NCBI GenBank assembly: GCA_949592205.1
Contig: CATIUR010000004.1
Span: 7,939,001-8,003,000, forward strand
Direction: 5' to 3'
Origin: Helichrysum umbraculigerum
Lineage: Eukaryota; Streptophyta; Magnoliopsida; Asterales; Asteraceae
Length of the DNA: 64,000 nucleotides
Positions 35,438 through 47,135 of the stretch are shown here, in pieces. Position 1 is the first letter of the stretch. The number at the start of each line of letters is the position of its first letter. A program made the translations under genes and the position numbers. Below the pieces are notes generated by a model. The model saw only the letters and a program-made list of their open reading frames with translations, searched no databases and had not been told where the DNA came from.

Positions 35438-37500
35438 TAAAACACCCCAAAATTTACAACTGTTTTTTTTTTTTTTTTTTAAACAATTCGGAAGCTCAAG
35501 TCCCAAAACATATATATATATATATAAAATGACATGTCGTCATCTTCCATTACCTAAGTTCTAAGTATTGATTATTAACATTTACAAAACAATCATTTAT
35601 ATCCTGGACATTATATAATCAAGCATTTTAAACTTTATTAAATATTATCAGAGTAATCCTAGTCAAACATTCTTCAGTTACTCCTTGACCCGTCCATAAC
35701 CAGAGATATTAACCTGCAAGGAGTAAACAACGGGATTAGCACGAAGCTAAGTGAGTTAACTCATCACTAACACTACACTTAGTTTAACACCATGAGTTCA
35801 CCACATTTAACACTTTGACTCAACATCACTAGAGGATCGGTGGCCCTTGTGGCGCCCTCAGCGGCGGTGGCCCACCAAGCGACACTTACACCAACTGCAG
35901 GCCAATACAGTGGTTAACCGATAACGGTTTGCTACCTTTAGTCAACACAAGCTCTATTCACAACACATGTTCACAACTCTTGTGTTGACTAACCTGTAAC
36001 AACATCGTCCAACAAAGTTGACCTCCTTAACACAATTACCAATAGGTCACTTAACACTTTAACACAATTCACAAACACTTAACACCTGAATATAACACAT
36101 AACACTTGAAGTAACCACAATAGTGATCACTAAATTATAGTGAGAGATCAAAGTCCACTCACCGACTACCATAGTCGCCTACTCAGTAGTCTAATATCAC
36201 TGAGTCTTCTCCACATCTGGAAATACAACAAAATACACAAGTCAGTTACTTGTATCAAATCTAAATTACATTACTCCAATAGATTTATACCAACAATCTC
36301 AATTCATATGTATTATCACAATCCTCACAAACATCAAGTTCATACTTCTTGAATTGTTTCTTAATCATGATTAGATATCATGTTAACCACTTTTCAACTA
36401 TATATCAATTTAGTTATCACTTGTAGTAATTTCGCATAATTCATTCCATTAATATGAATTATCACTATTAACTTCATTAGTTCACTCTCCTCTAATAAAT
36501 CATGATAATTAAAATCAACTTATCACATAATTCACATTAATCATTGATAACTAACATAATCACACCATTAACAAGATTAATAGCTTTCAAATTATCAATT
36601 CACTAAAACACTTCATGAACACTTAATCAAATTCTTCCATTTTAAGTTAGGGCTCATGTCATAATCATGTATTAGGCACTAATTAACAACTATAACATAA
36701 CCAAAATCTTTACTTCATGAATTATCAACTAAATCACAACTTTTATCATGAATACACCATAATCTTTTCTCTCTAAGTTAGGGTTTTACTTATAATCAAG
36801 AATTTCTTATCAACTAATGATAATATGATCATTACTAGCTTAAATTCAAGATTAATCATGCCAACTAAATCAAATATTCAAAACCCCCAATTTCTAGGGT
36901 TATATCAAACACGAATTTAACACATATAACATGATTAAGATGATGCTAGAATGATTATTACATGTTATTGAAGCTTAATTAACATCAATTTACACTTTTG
37001 AAACCCTAATTTCGGATTTAACTCAAGAACACCAAAACCCCCAATTTCTAGGGTTTATAAAATCAAGAACACATGATCATACCTTGTTTGTGATGATTAA
37101 GGAAGCTTGAATTCGAGTTTTAAAGCTCCAATTTGATGTTCTTCATGATCTTGATAATGATTTAAGATTAAATGTGTGTGTGTGTGTGTATATGTACGTA
37201 TGTATGTATGTGTGTATGGAGAAAAACCCGATCCATCTCATATAATATACCATATAAGTGTTAATTTTCATTCCCCGTATTTATTATTGTCTGGAACTTA
37301 AAAACCATTTACGGGGAAATACAATTTTATTTTACCGTCAACAAAATAAATTTAAAACAAACAATATTTCACTAACCACAATATTTCCTGAGGCTTATTG
37401 ACCTATTAAATTTACAATCAAACACAATAACAATTTTAAATCGCATTTAAAATTTACAGAAACTACCTATTACTTCTAGGCCCAATTTGAGGATGTTACA
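35438..37500 (-). repeat. 5' LTR of element B
   Basis: On the minus strand it starts TGTAACATCCTC at 37500 and ends GGGGTGTTTTA at 35438. It carries the block attgtctggaac (37287-37298, complement of the ttccagacaat motif), a leader exon (36163-36216), an intron-end block (35713-35755) and a short TG repeat. It has no palindrome cluster, unlike the other LTRs. Confidence 0.92.
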
Positions 37501-37710
37501 ACGTAGGTGTTGTTTCAAGCTGTTTTGAAGCTTTTAGGAACGTGTGATGTTGTCTAGGCCAAGGGCTAATTTGGTGTTGTTTGGGACTGCATTTGTTGTA
37601 GTGTTAACTTGATGCACCATCAACCATAGTTTGTAGTACTTTGCTAATTATAATTGTTATAAAATTAAAGACTCTGCTAAAACATCATTCTTAATAAACT
37701 TCTTTCCTAG

Positions 37711-38331
37711 GTGATATTAGCTGGAGGGACTGATACGTCGATATCAACTATGGAGTGGGCAATGTCTCTTTTATTAAACAATCCAACTGTTTTAAAGAAG
37801 GCACGAGCTGAGATCGACAATTATGTGGGACAAGATCGTCATATTGTAGAAGCAGACGTGGCTAACTTACCTTATCTTGGTTGCATAATAAAGGAAACCA
37901 TGCGGAAGTATCCAGCTGGTCCTATGTTACCTCATGAGTCATCAGAGGATTGCAAGGTTGGAGGATATCATGTCCCTAAAGGGACAATGCTTTTAGTGAA
38001 CGTGTGGGCGATACAAAATGATCCAAACATATGGGGCGACCCAAAAACATTTAGGCCCGAGAGGTTTGAAGGTTTAGAAGGGTACAGAGATGGTTTCAAG
38101 TTAATGCCGTTTGGGTTTGGAAGGAGAAGTTGTCCAGGTGAAGGAATGGCAATACGAATGGTCGGTTTGGGGCTGGGGTCTCTAATTCAGTGCTATGATT
38201 GGGAACGAACAACTGAGAGCGATATTGACATGAGTGAAGGGACTGATGGAATAAGCATGCCAAAAGCTATAAACTTGGTAGCAATTTTTCGCCCCCGTAC
38301 AACAATGTTAAATCTACTATCTCAACTTTGA
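37711..38331 (+). CDS. Cytochrome P450 (CYP81-like), exon 2
   Basis: Exon 2 supplies residues 308-513 of the P450 begun at 24110. The I-helix oxygen-activation motif AGGTDTS is at 311-317, the K-helix ExxR is ETMR at 369-372, the PERF motif is at 423-426, and the haem-binding FGFGRRSCPG is at 441-450 with the axial ligand Cys448. The order and spacing are complete for a plant A-type P450, and 513 residues is a normal length. The sequence around the K helix (KETMRKYPAGPMLPHES) resembles CYP81 proteins. No frameshift or stop is seen, so the gene could be functional if the large intron is spliced. Confidence 0.93.
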   Translation: MILAGGTDTSISTMEWAMSLLLNNPTVLKKARAEIDNYVGQDRHIVEADVANLPYLGCIIKETMRKYPAGPMLPHESSEDCKVGGYHVPKGTMLLVNVWAIQNDPNIWGDPKTFRPERFEGLEGYRDGFKLMPFGFGRRSCPGEGMAIRMVGLGLGSLIQCYDWERTTESDIDMSEGTDGISMPKAINLVAIFRPRTTMLNLLSQL

Positions 38332-39354
38332 TCTTTTATCTTTCTAATGTTGCAAATGTATGTTGAACAACATCTAATATTTAAAATAGGTATCAAAACT
38401 TGGGTTAAGAATTATTAGAACAAGCTCTTGAAGTTGTAATAGGATGTTGTTCTACATTTTGTTTAAAGGTCGTTTTCCTATCACATACACATGGCTTGAA
38501 ACTTGTTATTTTTTCTGTTCGTTTTCACTTCCATCTTATATTACGTGATCTTTGATTTTCATCTTCTACAATGGCTTTGACATTACATGCTTAAATTTTT
38601 ACCATTACATACCCTGGTTACAACACCCATAACTGGAAACACGTTCAAAGTTGTTTTGTGAAAAACGAGACTTGTAACAGCCTGCCTAAAAGATACAAAG
38701 TATGTGTTTGATTCGTAACTATAACCTGTAGCAATTGGTTATACTTAATTATAGTATTTCGAAGTATGGAGTGTTCATTGCAGACTCTAAAACAATACAA
38801 ATTGGCGAAGTTAACTCCCATTGAAGCTGGTTGTTGCAGACTACCATCTCAGTAGGCTACTTAAATTCTTTACATCCCCTCATGTGAAGCAAAATATTAA
38901 CATAGTTAGATAAAGGTGGAATTTATCTCCCATTTAATTAGAAATAGGGCGATTTGGACTTATCCTTACTCCTGATGGGTTAAGTAGAACTTTCTAAAAG
39001 GGTCAACTAAAATTGACAGGGGTCAAATGGGTCGAATGAGTCAAACGGTTAGAAAGTGTCTTTATTCAAAAAAACCATATTATAATTTTAATATTATTGC
39101 TTTTATAATCATATATAATATATAATTGTGTAGTAGTTAAATAAAAATGGACAAAAAACGTGTTGGTGGAGTAACCCAGCCAGACCCAACCTGTTTTGAC
39201 ATTTGTTAGGAATTGAACATTTGAACCGAAGTTGTTTAGCCTGTTACCCAACATGCCCATTTAGCCACCTCTAATCTTGTATAAACGTCTTAAGCAAAAC
39301 TAGCTAAATTAGTAATTTAACTTCTTAGTGACTCAAGTTTATTCTGTTTGTTAG
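38332..39354. other. P450 3' region and intergenic
   Basis: The P450 3' untranslated region presumably lies in the first few hundred bases. Around 39000-39280, words such as gggtcaa and aatgggc suggest a decayed repeat. Nothing else recognised. Confidence 0.5.
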
Positions 39355-39797
39355 GTGTGGTTATCCTGCTGTTAATACTTCTTACTTTGATTTGAGCTTC
39401 CATCCACTGACTCTAACAAAGACTGCAAACTGTACAAGAACTTGCAAGCAATCAAGTGCTATAACTGCGATTCGTGCAAGTAAACATCATTCCTCATTTG
39501 AGCACTCTCTCTCCTTTTTTTTTTCTTTTCTTTTCTCTCTTCGTCACTTATGATTGTGTTTTAGGGCTGGTGTAGCACAGTACATAAAAACCGAATGGCG
39601 AGTGATCGCAATCTTTAACATGATTTTGTTTGTGGTTTTGGTAAGTTACTTTATAGTTCCCAAATAAGAATTAAATCAAATTGTAATATTTGCAACCATT
39701 CTCAATATTGATTCATGACTTCTATCTTGCATGATGTTAGCTGATGATCTATTTCGTGGGGTGTTGTGCAAGAAGAAATGCTGCAAGAATAAACTAA
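39355..39797 (+). pseudogene. Tetraspanin fragment (last three exons)
   Basis: Three exon-like blocks with correct splice sites recall the C-terminal part of plant tetraspanins, small four-pass membrane proteins. Block 1 (39355-39479) gives GYPAVNTSYFDLSFHP and, one frame over, NKDCKLYKNLQAIKCYNCDS. The switch is a one-base loss near 39413. Block 2 (39565-39640) gives AGVAQYIKTEWRVIAIFN. Block 3 (39741-39797) gives the last membrane segment end, MIYFVGCCARRNAAR, and a stop. The 5' two thirds of the gene, with the first three membrane segments, are not seen upstream. The frameshift and missing 5' part indicate a pseudogene, perhaps moved with the P450. Confidence 0.75.
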
Positions 39798-41300
39798 AAA
39801 TCTTAAACATCGATGGAATCTTCTTTACAAATGGAGCCGAATTCAAGAAATTAGAACTTTTAGAATCTTAAAAAGAGTCAAGAAAAACAGTAGGTTAGAT
39901 CAACAGGGTACAAAGGTTGATTGGCACACATTAGAGAAGGATTTTGGCTCACTAACTTGTTTAGGAACAAATCTATGACTACGAATGCTGATGTATGCAT
40001 ATCCAACGCTTTTATTTTGCTTTCTAGTCTTTGTTTTTTATTCGTCTATTTTCATGGTTTCAGTATAATAATTAATAAGTGTGGATGAGTGGGCTGGTAC
40101 TTGGAAGAAGTAAAGTGGCAAAGTAGGCGGGTCGCGGGTTGAGTAACAAGTTCGGGTTTAAACATGTTTAATGAGATTATTTTTGTTCAATTTCAATAAT
40201 ATAGTTTGAGATAAAATATACACTTGACATTCAACTTATTCGACTGGTTTATCTGACTCGATTATAGCGCTAAGATCATCACTTAATCGATCTATATAAA
40301 TGCATGCATCCTATATAACATAAAATAGTCTAATTACGATATAGGCAGTCTTATTTATTGTGTCAAACAATGAATGCATGCAGTTGTTGTGAACATGTGG
40401 GTGAAGCATGTGTAGGTCATGTACTCATGTAGCGTGTGGTGTAAACTTTTACAGCATGTACTCTGCTCACATCGTTACAATCTTCTTTTGTCCTAGTACC
40501 ATCATTTTCATTGTGGTGTAAACTTTTACAGTAGAAGGTCCTTATGAAAGCTGAAGTAAAAAAGGACAACCGTCATCACATCAACGATTGATGTGATGGC
40601 GTGGAAATAATTTATAAATGTGATCTAGTCTAAAGTTTTATATGCAAGTCTTAGGATTACATTCAAATATAGGGAGAGATGTATTGATCGAAACGAAGAT
40701 TATATAGAGTTAAAACTCAAATGTTTTCAGGAACTTGTCTTGTACTCATAGATAAGGGAAAGATTAATTATGGATGACAAACACATACACACACACACAG
40801 GCGTAACCCCTGTTATTTACACATTCAACTCATATTTACACATTTCAGAGAACTTAGTCTTGGCCAAATCATAACTACAGATCGTACTTGCAAATACAGG
40901 ATTTTTTATTTTTATTTTTTTTATATTGTTTTATGACAAGCACACACAGTCGAAAACACGTTATTTACAGCTTTCACATTACACATTTTGTTTCTAGTAA
41001 GACTTAACCCGCAATATTGTAGTTGATGGGTTACCTCGATACAACTAGCCCAGATGTATAGAACAATACAAGTTAGAAAACATTACTGAGAAAATATAGT
41101 TGTTCAAAATTTGCATTTACTTATATCAGATCATCATCATAAAATTCATATTCACGAATGATGTTTCATCCAAAAACAATTTGGTACATTAAATTTGTAG
41201 TTAAATTACAAGTTAGAGAGTTGAGCTTGAAATTTAAAGAAAAATTTAAAACCTAATGATGATTTGGTAGATAAATCTCAACATCACAGTGGTGTTCTAT
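39798..41300. other. Intergenic, nothing recognised
   Basis: AT-rich sequence without ORFs or clear repeats. A short CA run lies at about 40788-40799. Confidence 0.55.
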
Positions 41301-41302
41301 GA

Positions 41303-41485
41303 TTGATCACGATGAAGCATTTGTCAATTCTAACAGCACATCAGGTGTTGTCTGTCGTTGTGGGAGTTACATCATTTTTCATTGTACCAGTTACACTTCT
41401 TTATACAACAAACAAGATTGAGTTAGTTCCCTCGTTCCATCAAAATAAGTACTTAACACTGGAACCTTTCGATCAAGATGAATAA
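41303..41485 (+). pseudogene. Short membrane ORF with decayed tandem copy
   Basis: 60 codons with one hydrophobic segment (about residues 16-36: LSVVVGVTSFFIVPVTLLYT). A diverged second copy follows at about 41505-41600 (FIIGTTWFIIVPVILLYS, then a stop). The pattern FFIxxxxFxxxPxxxLY faintly recalls the first membrane segment of VMA21-type V-ATPase assembly factors, but the match is weak. Related flanking sequence recurs at about 46880-47130, next to E2. I do not assign a function. Confidence 0.25.
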
Positions 41486-41689
41486 TTCTAACATCACATC
41501 ACGCCTTTTTCAGTCATTCATCATTGGAACTACGTGGTTTATCATTGTACCAGTTATACTCCTTTATTCCACAAATGGGATTGAGTTTTGTTAGACGTCA
41601 CGACTACTCTCTTTGGATCCCTCAAATAAGGAATGTGATAATTTCCGTAATCTACCTCACGATTGACATGTTAAATCGATACCATTAGG

Positions 41690-42752
41690 CGAATGACACT
41701 TACTATAATCTGTATTCATTATTGAATCTTATTCATGTTATGAGTTAATATCAATCATGTTGTAATAACTTAAACAATATTCATCAGATTGTAGTTTAAT
41801 TATTCATTACATACATATCATTCATGTTATGGGTAAATATATTTATCAAGTTGTAGCATTATTCACTAATGAATACTACTACGTACTATTTATAACTTAC
41901 ATTATCATGAATAACATTTTACAACATGATGAATAGTAACATTGCCATCCAGAAGTTGACATGTGGCAAGAGTAACCATTCAAAATTTAACATGTTACAA
42001 GGATATCTTTGTAATTTACTATTTTTCTTTTCCTTTTCTAGAGTTTCACATTCTGAAAAAATTAAAAAACTTTTCCCTTACATATTCATCTTTTAAACTT
42101 TTATTTATCCTTTTTAGTAAATGAATTGTATATTCGCACATTCTCGAGAATTCGAGATGGAGTGCTGGACGGCTGGACCACCTATACACTTGGACACTTG
42201 GACCATTATGATATATCTTGGGTGCTAATGAGCGCACCCCCTTTCACTTTTAGTAGGTGATGAGCCTATTTATCAATCATCACATTTCTTATTTTAATTT
42301 ATTTTCTTTTTCTTTAACTTTTATAATAAATAATAATACGGAGTGTATACTTAATAAAAATTAAATAATTGTAAATCAGCTTTTATTGTCCCAATCGTTA
42401 ATCTATATATGTAATTTTGATTAGAAAATTAATATGAAGTTATATGTCGTTGTTGTTAATTGTTGGTTTTATAATAATTACGTAAAGTTATTTATTTACT
42501 TATGAAAAATATTGTCTATTACCTAATTTTTGTACAAAGTTTAAGAAATTATATTGTCAAGTAGTATGACACTTTTTCTCCTACTTTTTGTACAACTCTT
42601 ATGTGTCACTTTTGAAAAAAAAGTATAGGATAAAATGGTAATGTTAATATATTGTTTTTGGAGGTGTAGACTTACTTTGGGACAAAATAAAATGGAAAGG
42701 TTTACACTTATTTTCGTACGAAACGAGTTCTAAAAAATGGAAGAAAATACAA
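41690..42752. other. Intergenic with fragments of small repeats
   Basis: AT-rich. Around 42640-42740 the phrases ttgggacaaaataaaatgg and tacacttattttcg resemble Stowaway-like MITE ends, but no complete element could be delimited. Confidence 0.4.
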
Positions 42753-44676
42753 TATTTCCACCGTCCCAAATTAAGTGTTATGTTGTAACACCCCAAATTT
42801 AGAGATATTATTTTAGTACGCGAATATATATTTATTATGAAGTATTATTAATTAAATAATATGATTTAGTAGAAAACGTAAATGGTTTCTCAGTTTCAAA
42901 CTGTGCGAAATTTAAAGGGAATGAATTAAACTAGAAGCAATATTCATGTATACAGTTCATACTTATCATTTTACTTCTAAAAACTTCCAGAGAGTGTGTG
43001 GGGAAGAAGAAAAATCGCATAAACATTTCCATCATCATCAAATCTTTAATTCCAATTCTAATTCAAGCTAGTAATCTTCAATTAATCACCTTTATCATCT
43101 TCTTCAATCCTTGTAAGTGATTTTCTTCCATGTTCTAACCTAGGTTTTTAGGTTTTCATGGATTTAGAGAAATTAGTTAAATTAATACGAAATTAGGGTT
43201 CTAAATTGATGAAGTTAGTGTTATTTAGTGTTATTTTACTTGTTAATAATCATTAAACAAGTTGAAAGTGATGAAATCATCACTTGTGTTTTTAGGTAAT
43301 TATGAGGGTTTTGCTAAAATTGTGTAGGTTGATGTTAATCAACTAAAGGTGTAATTAGTGAGTATTATAGGGATTGATTAAGTAATTGTTGTGTATGTAC
43401 CGGATTGCTTCCGAGCAAGAGATTTGCACAATCATGTGGAAGTTGTTTGTAATTCATTTGTTCTAATTGAGGATTATTGTTGCTAAATTATGTGGATAAT
43501 TGTGTATGTACCGGATTGCTTCCGAGCAAGAGGTTTGTACGATTAAGTGGAAGTTTACTTGTATCTTAACTTGTTTCTAGTAGTGGATTATTATGATTGA
43601 ATTATATGTAATGGACAATATTGTAGAGATTAATTAGCTAGCTTTGCTAGCATAGTGTTGTTGATCTTGGTATGCATATCGACGTGATATGGTGCCAAGT
43701 GTACTTGTTTCTATTGACCGCGGATCCGCATAGTGTTTAATCTCTACATATTGTGCCGGTAGTTATTTGTGTAAGATTATATGTTGATTATAGTGATTGT
43801 GTATAATGTTGTGGATTACTTGGTTAATTGCTTATATGCTCACTAAGCATGCGTGCTTATTCTTTCAAGTGTTTTATGTTTTAGGTGATCTTGGAAAAAG
43901 AGAGTGAAAGGGGATTAAGAAGGATTAGCGTGGATAGCTTGCTTGTAGTGAGTTGCAAGTTCCCCTCTTTTAATTATCGTTTTGAGTGTAGCTTTTGTAA
44001 TGCGTTCAAATGATTATATTTTGGAAGTCAAACACGATATCTATGGATTTGTTTTAAAAGTATGTTGACTTGGAAAGTCAATCATGATGTATAATCGTAT
44101 GTACATGTTTTTGGAAAACCTTGAAGTTAATATGAATGTAAATTATTTAGTTTGGTTATAGTGGTGAAATGTAGCAACATATCATTTTGATTGGTTGGTT
44201 GAAATGGAAGTTGACAAATAGTCAACTACATTAGTAATGGTCAAACAGGTGTGAATTGAGTAGTGTTTTGGGTCAAATTGTTGTTTGTATGTTAAACGGG
44301 TCAAAAAGTGTCAAAGTGGGTCACTAAAACGCCATTATGCTAATGTGGGATGAGTTAACGTTATGGTACTTTTGAATTATGCTTTAGACTTGTTTTGTAA
44401 TGTCAAATAAGGGTGCAAAAGGGTCTTGGTCAAATTCTAGGTGGTTTGAGTTTGGACTTGTCTCTAAAAAGTGCCAAAAATTGTCGAAAATAAGTCATAC
44501 GTCCAAATCTTGTGTTTTTGTGAAATTTGAAAAAACGTAAAAATGGAAACCTTCATTTTGACATAGTGGAGGTGTCCGCAAATTTTTAAGTCTTGACTCC
44601 TAACGAGTTAAAAATTATGTGTAATTGAAATTGGTCAAAAAGTTGAGTTTTGCTGGTTGCTGGAGTTGGTTTTGGT

Positions 44677-44856
44677 TACGCGATCCCAGATAGATTCTAA
44701 GATCGCGTATCTCTTTGGTTTTCGTTAACAGTCGGATTTGTTCATGCTTACACGATCCCATTTCGATTCCAGGATCGCGTAAGCCAGTGTATTTCAGTCA
44801 TAGTGGGTTTTTAAAGTTTTGGTACGCGTTCCGGCTCAACCTATGGGATTGTGTAT
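44677..44856 (+). repeat. Decayed palindrome cluster, word ACGCGATCC/GGATCGCGT
   Basis: Three stem pairs (44677-44710, 44750-44781, 44822-44856), increasingly mismatched. The word is that of the solo LTR at 12815-14995. It follows a gcaaattttt...ttgctgg flank like the one before the E2 cluster. Confidence 0.75.
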
Positions 44857-44955
44857 GTCTTTATTATTTCAACTTATATTTTAACTTCTAACATATGGTA
44901 TAAATGTTTATGTATGAATGTAACAAACATTGTAATAAGTGATGGGACCTAAATA

Positions 44956-45058
<103 letters not shown>

Positions 45059-45478
45059 CAGGGCGTTTCACATGTATCAGTTTGCACATTGTTTAGGAAA
45101 AATTGGACCATCACACTCTGAAGTCTGAACCAATAGAATTGTATGTTGATAATTGAAAAACATTTTGATTGGTTAAAAGTTTGAAATAGATACTTAATTT
45201 GGGACAAAACCAAAATAGAAAGGTGGACATTTAATTTGACATGGAGGGAGTAGTAGTTACATAACTTATTTATTTATGAATAATAATAATAAAAAGTATA
45301 TTATTATCAAAGAAAGTTAACAAAACAAACAAAAAAAAAAAGTAAAAAACAAAAAAGAAAGTAAAAAAAAAAATAATACTTGTCAAAATAGGGTGTGCAG
45401 GCTATTTGAGAGGTGGGGGTTGCTAGTACGTGTGCAGGTTATTTGTGGGTGGGTGGGGGGTTTGCAAGTACGACCAGA

Positions 45479-45526
<48 letters not shown>

Positions 45527-45529
<3 letters not shown>

Positions 45530-46106
45530 GTACAATTTGAGGGAAGAGGGGAAGCGTTGATCTAACCATCCATCTCATCTAATCAAATTAAGGTGCACCA
45601 TATTCTTGTGGAATGCACTTCATTGGAATTTAATGGAAGTATGGAAGTACCAATGAGAATACGCCACGTGTACAAAGAAAACCCATTTACCCCTAAAACT
45701 AATTATCTCACAAACGACAAGTCGAAAAATTATGAAAATTGCACCATAAAATTCAGTGTTTTTTCCTCTTCGATTTAAGATCACTCAAGGCATACTTTGG
45801 ACGAGTTTATTTTTTTACGTTTTTTGGTGGATTTTAAAAACGAAAAAAAAAAGTCGTCAAAAATATGCCTTGATAGATCTTAAATCGAAGAGGAGAAAAT
45901 GCAGAATTTTATGGTGCAATTATCATAATTTTTTGACTTGTCGTTTGCGAAATAATTTGTTTTAGGGGTAAATTGGTAAATGGGTTTTGAATATTATTGA
46001 GATGATCACATGTGTGCACCCCACACTAATTATTAAAGACTTCATGAGATTAGTGATGATGATTTACTTCCCCCTTCCCCCATTTTTTGCACTTCCCCCT
46101 AGATCA

Positions 46107-46112
<6 letters not shown>
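45527..46112. mobile_element. Foldback MITE embedded in TA repeats
   Basis: The halves are long imperfect inverted repeats. For example aaacccatttacccctaaaa and taaaattcagt on the left mirror ttttaggggtaaattgg and gaattttatgg on the right, about a centre near 45835. (TA)n runs border it on both sides (45489-45526 and 46113-46175), consistent with insertion into a TA tract. The frames at 45593-46268 are shadows of this repeat. Confidence 0.75.
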
Positions 46113-46175
<63 letters not shown>

Positions 46176-46179
<4 letters not shown>

Positions 46180-47130
46180 ATGTGTATTTGTATTATATAA
46201 CTTTAACGTACACGGAGTACATCGTTACATTCACAAATAAAAAGGTAAACATTGGGTGGAACATTTGACACACATTACTCTTGAAGTATGGAGTATATGT
46301 TTTGATAGTGACTTTTCTAGATGAACCAAAATTTAACAATGGTTTTATCTTTATAATTTGTTTATAAAGCTTATCGTTTACTTACATTAAAAAAATTTAT
46401 TAATGGTTGTATTTATGTTAGTGGACAGTTACAATATAGAAATTTTGATTTATTATAAAAAATTTATTTCATAAATGATGATTGTAATATATATTTCAAA
46501 CAATGATGTAGGCTTTAGCAGGCGGGGTTATTTTCGTAGTTTATCTTAAATTTTCACTAGTGAATATTAGTCATGCTTTGACTTAATATTCACTCATGAG
46601 TATATTCATTAAATTTTCACTAGTTAATATTATTCATCTTATATTTATGAAATTATCATATCATTATCATAAACTTCATTGAGCAATGCGATGCTTACAA
46701 AGAAATGCATACTAAAAATGTTTACAAAATTATTTGTCATCATCACATTGGTTATATTTTTTCTTTCTTCTTTCTCTCTTTTCATGTTAATGAGTCCACA
46801 TTGTATCTAATTTTTTGTAAAACTTTTGTAAGTAAAACATTTCTCAATATATGGTAGATTAATGTGAAGTCAGATTACAAGTTAGAAGTTGCTTGAATTT
46901 AATACAATGCTTGAAACCTAATTTTTTAAAAAATAAAAAATAATAATAATAAGGCAAGTATCCATATATGTACTACCACGTATACTGTCAACCTAATGTA
47001 TTATTTGGTAAATTAATCTCAACATCACATGCATTGATGTCTTATGTCTATGTCCACTTTTAATTGGCAACATGGAAACTAATTCGTACGTACGAAATTT
47101 GTGAGGATCAAGATGAATGATTCGTCGATT
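46176..47130. other. Intergenic, duplicated segment next to E2
   Basis: AT-rich. The part at 46880-47130 repeats the order of phrases seen at 41215-41480 (cttgaaa...acctaat, tttggta.ataatctcaacatcaca, gatcaagatgaat.attctaac), so it is an old local duplication. Confidence 0.5.
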
Positions 47131-47135
47131 CTAAC

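Larger units (their letters stand above)
26862..37500 (-). mobile_element. Non-coding LTR retrotransposon B in the P450 intron
   Basis: Two nearly identical LTRs of about 2.06 kb (26862-28923 and 35438-37500; about eleven substitutions by eye), exact duplication acgta (26857-26861 and 37501-37505), PBS and PPT on the minus strand. The roughly 4 kb internal region (31444-35437) has no gag or pol frame, so replication must have used another element's proteins (LARD-like). It keeps the long hairpin (32612-32705) and a palindrome cluster (33678-33853). A solo LTR (28924-31438) is inserted at the tip of its 3' LTR. The low LTR divergence shows this RNA moved recently despite coding for nothing visible. 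Confidence 0.9.
25031..37710 (+). other. 12.7 kb intron of the P450 gene
   Basis: Donor ctg|GTAATA and acceptor tttcctAG|gtg give a phase-0 junction reading ...MLVILAGGTDTS. Without the mobile elements the intron would be roughly 1.3 kb. It contains a hAT-like element with a nested SINE and the LTR element B with a nested solo LTR, B lying antisense to the gene. The stretch 25898-26856 is plain AT-rich sequence with nothing else recognised. Confidence 0.88.

Noticed and set aside
45987..46268. 93-codon frame with a long Tyr-Ile run
   Set aside because: The run is a translated TA microsatellite.
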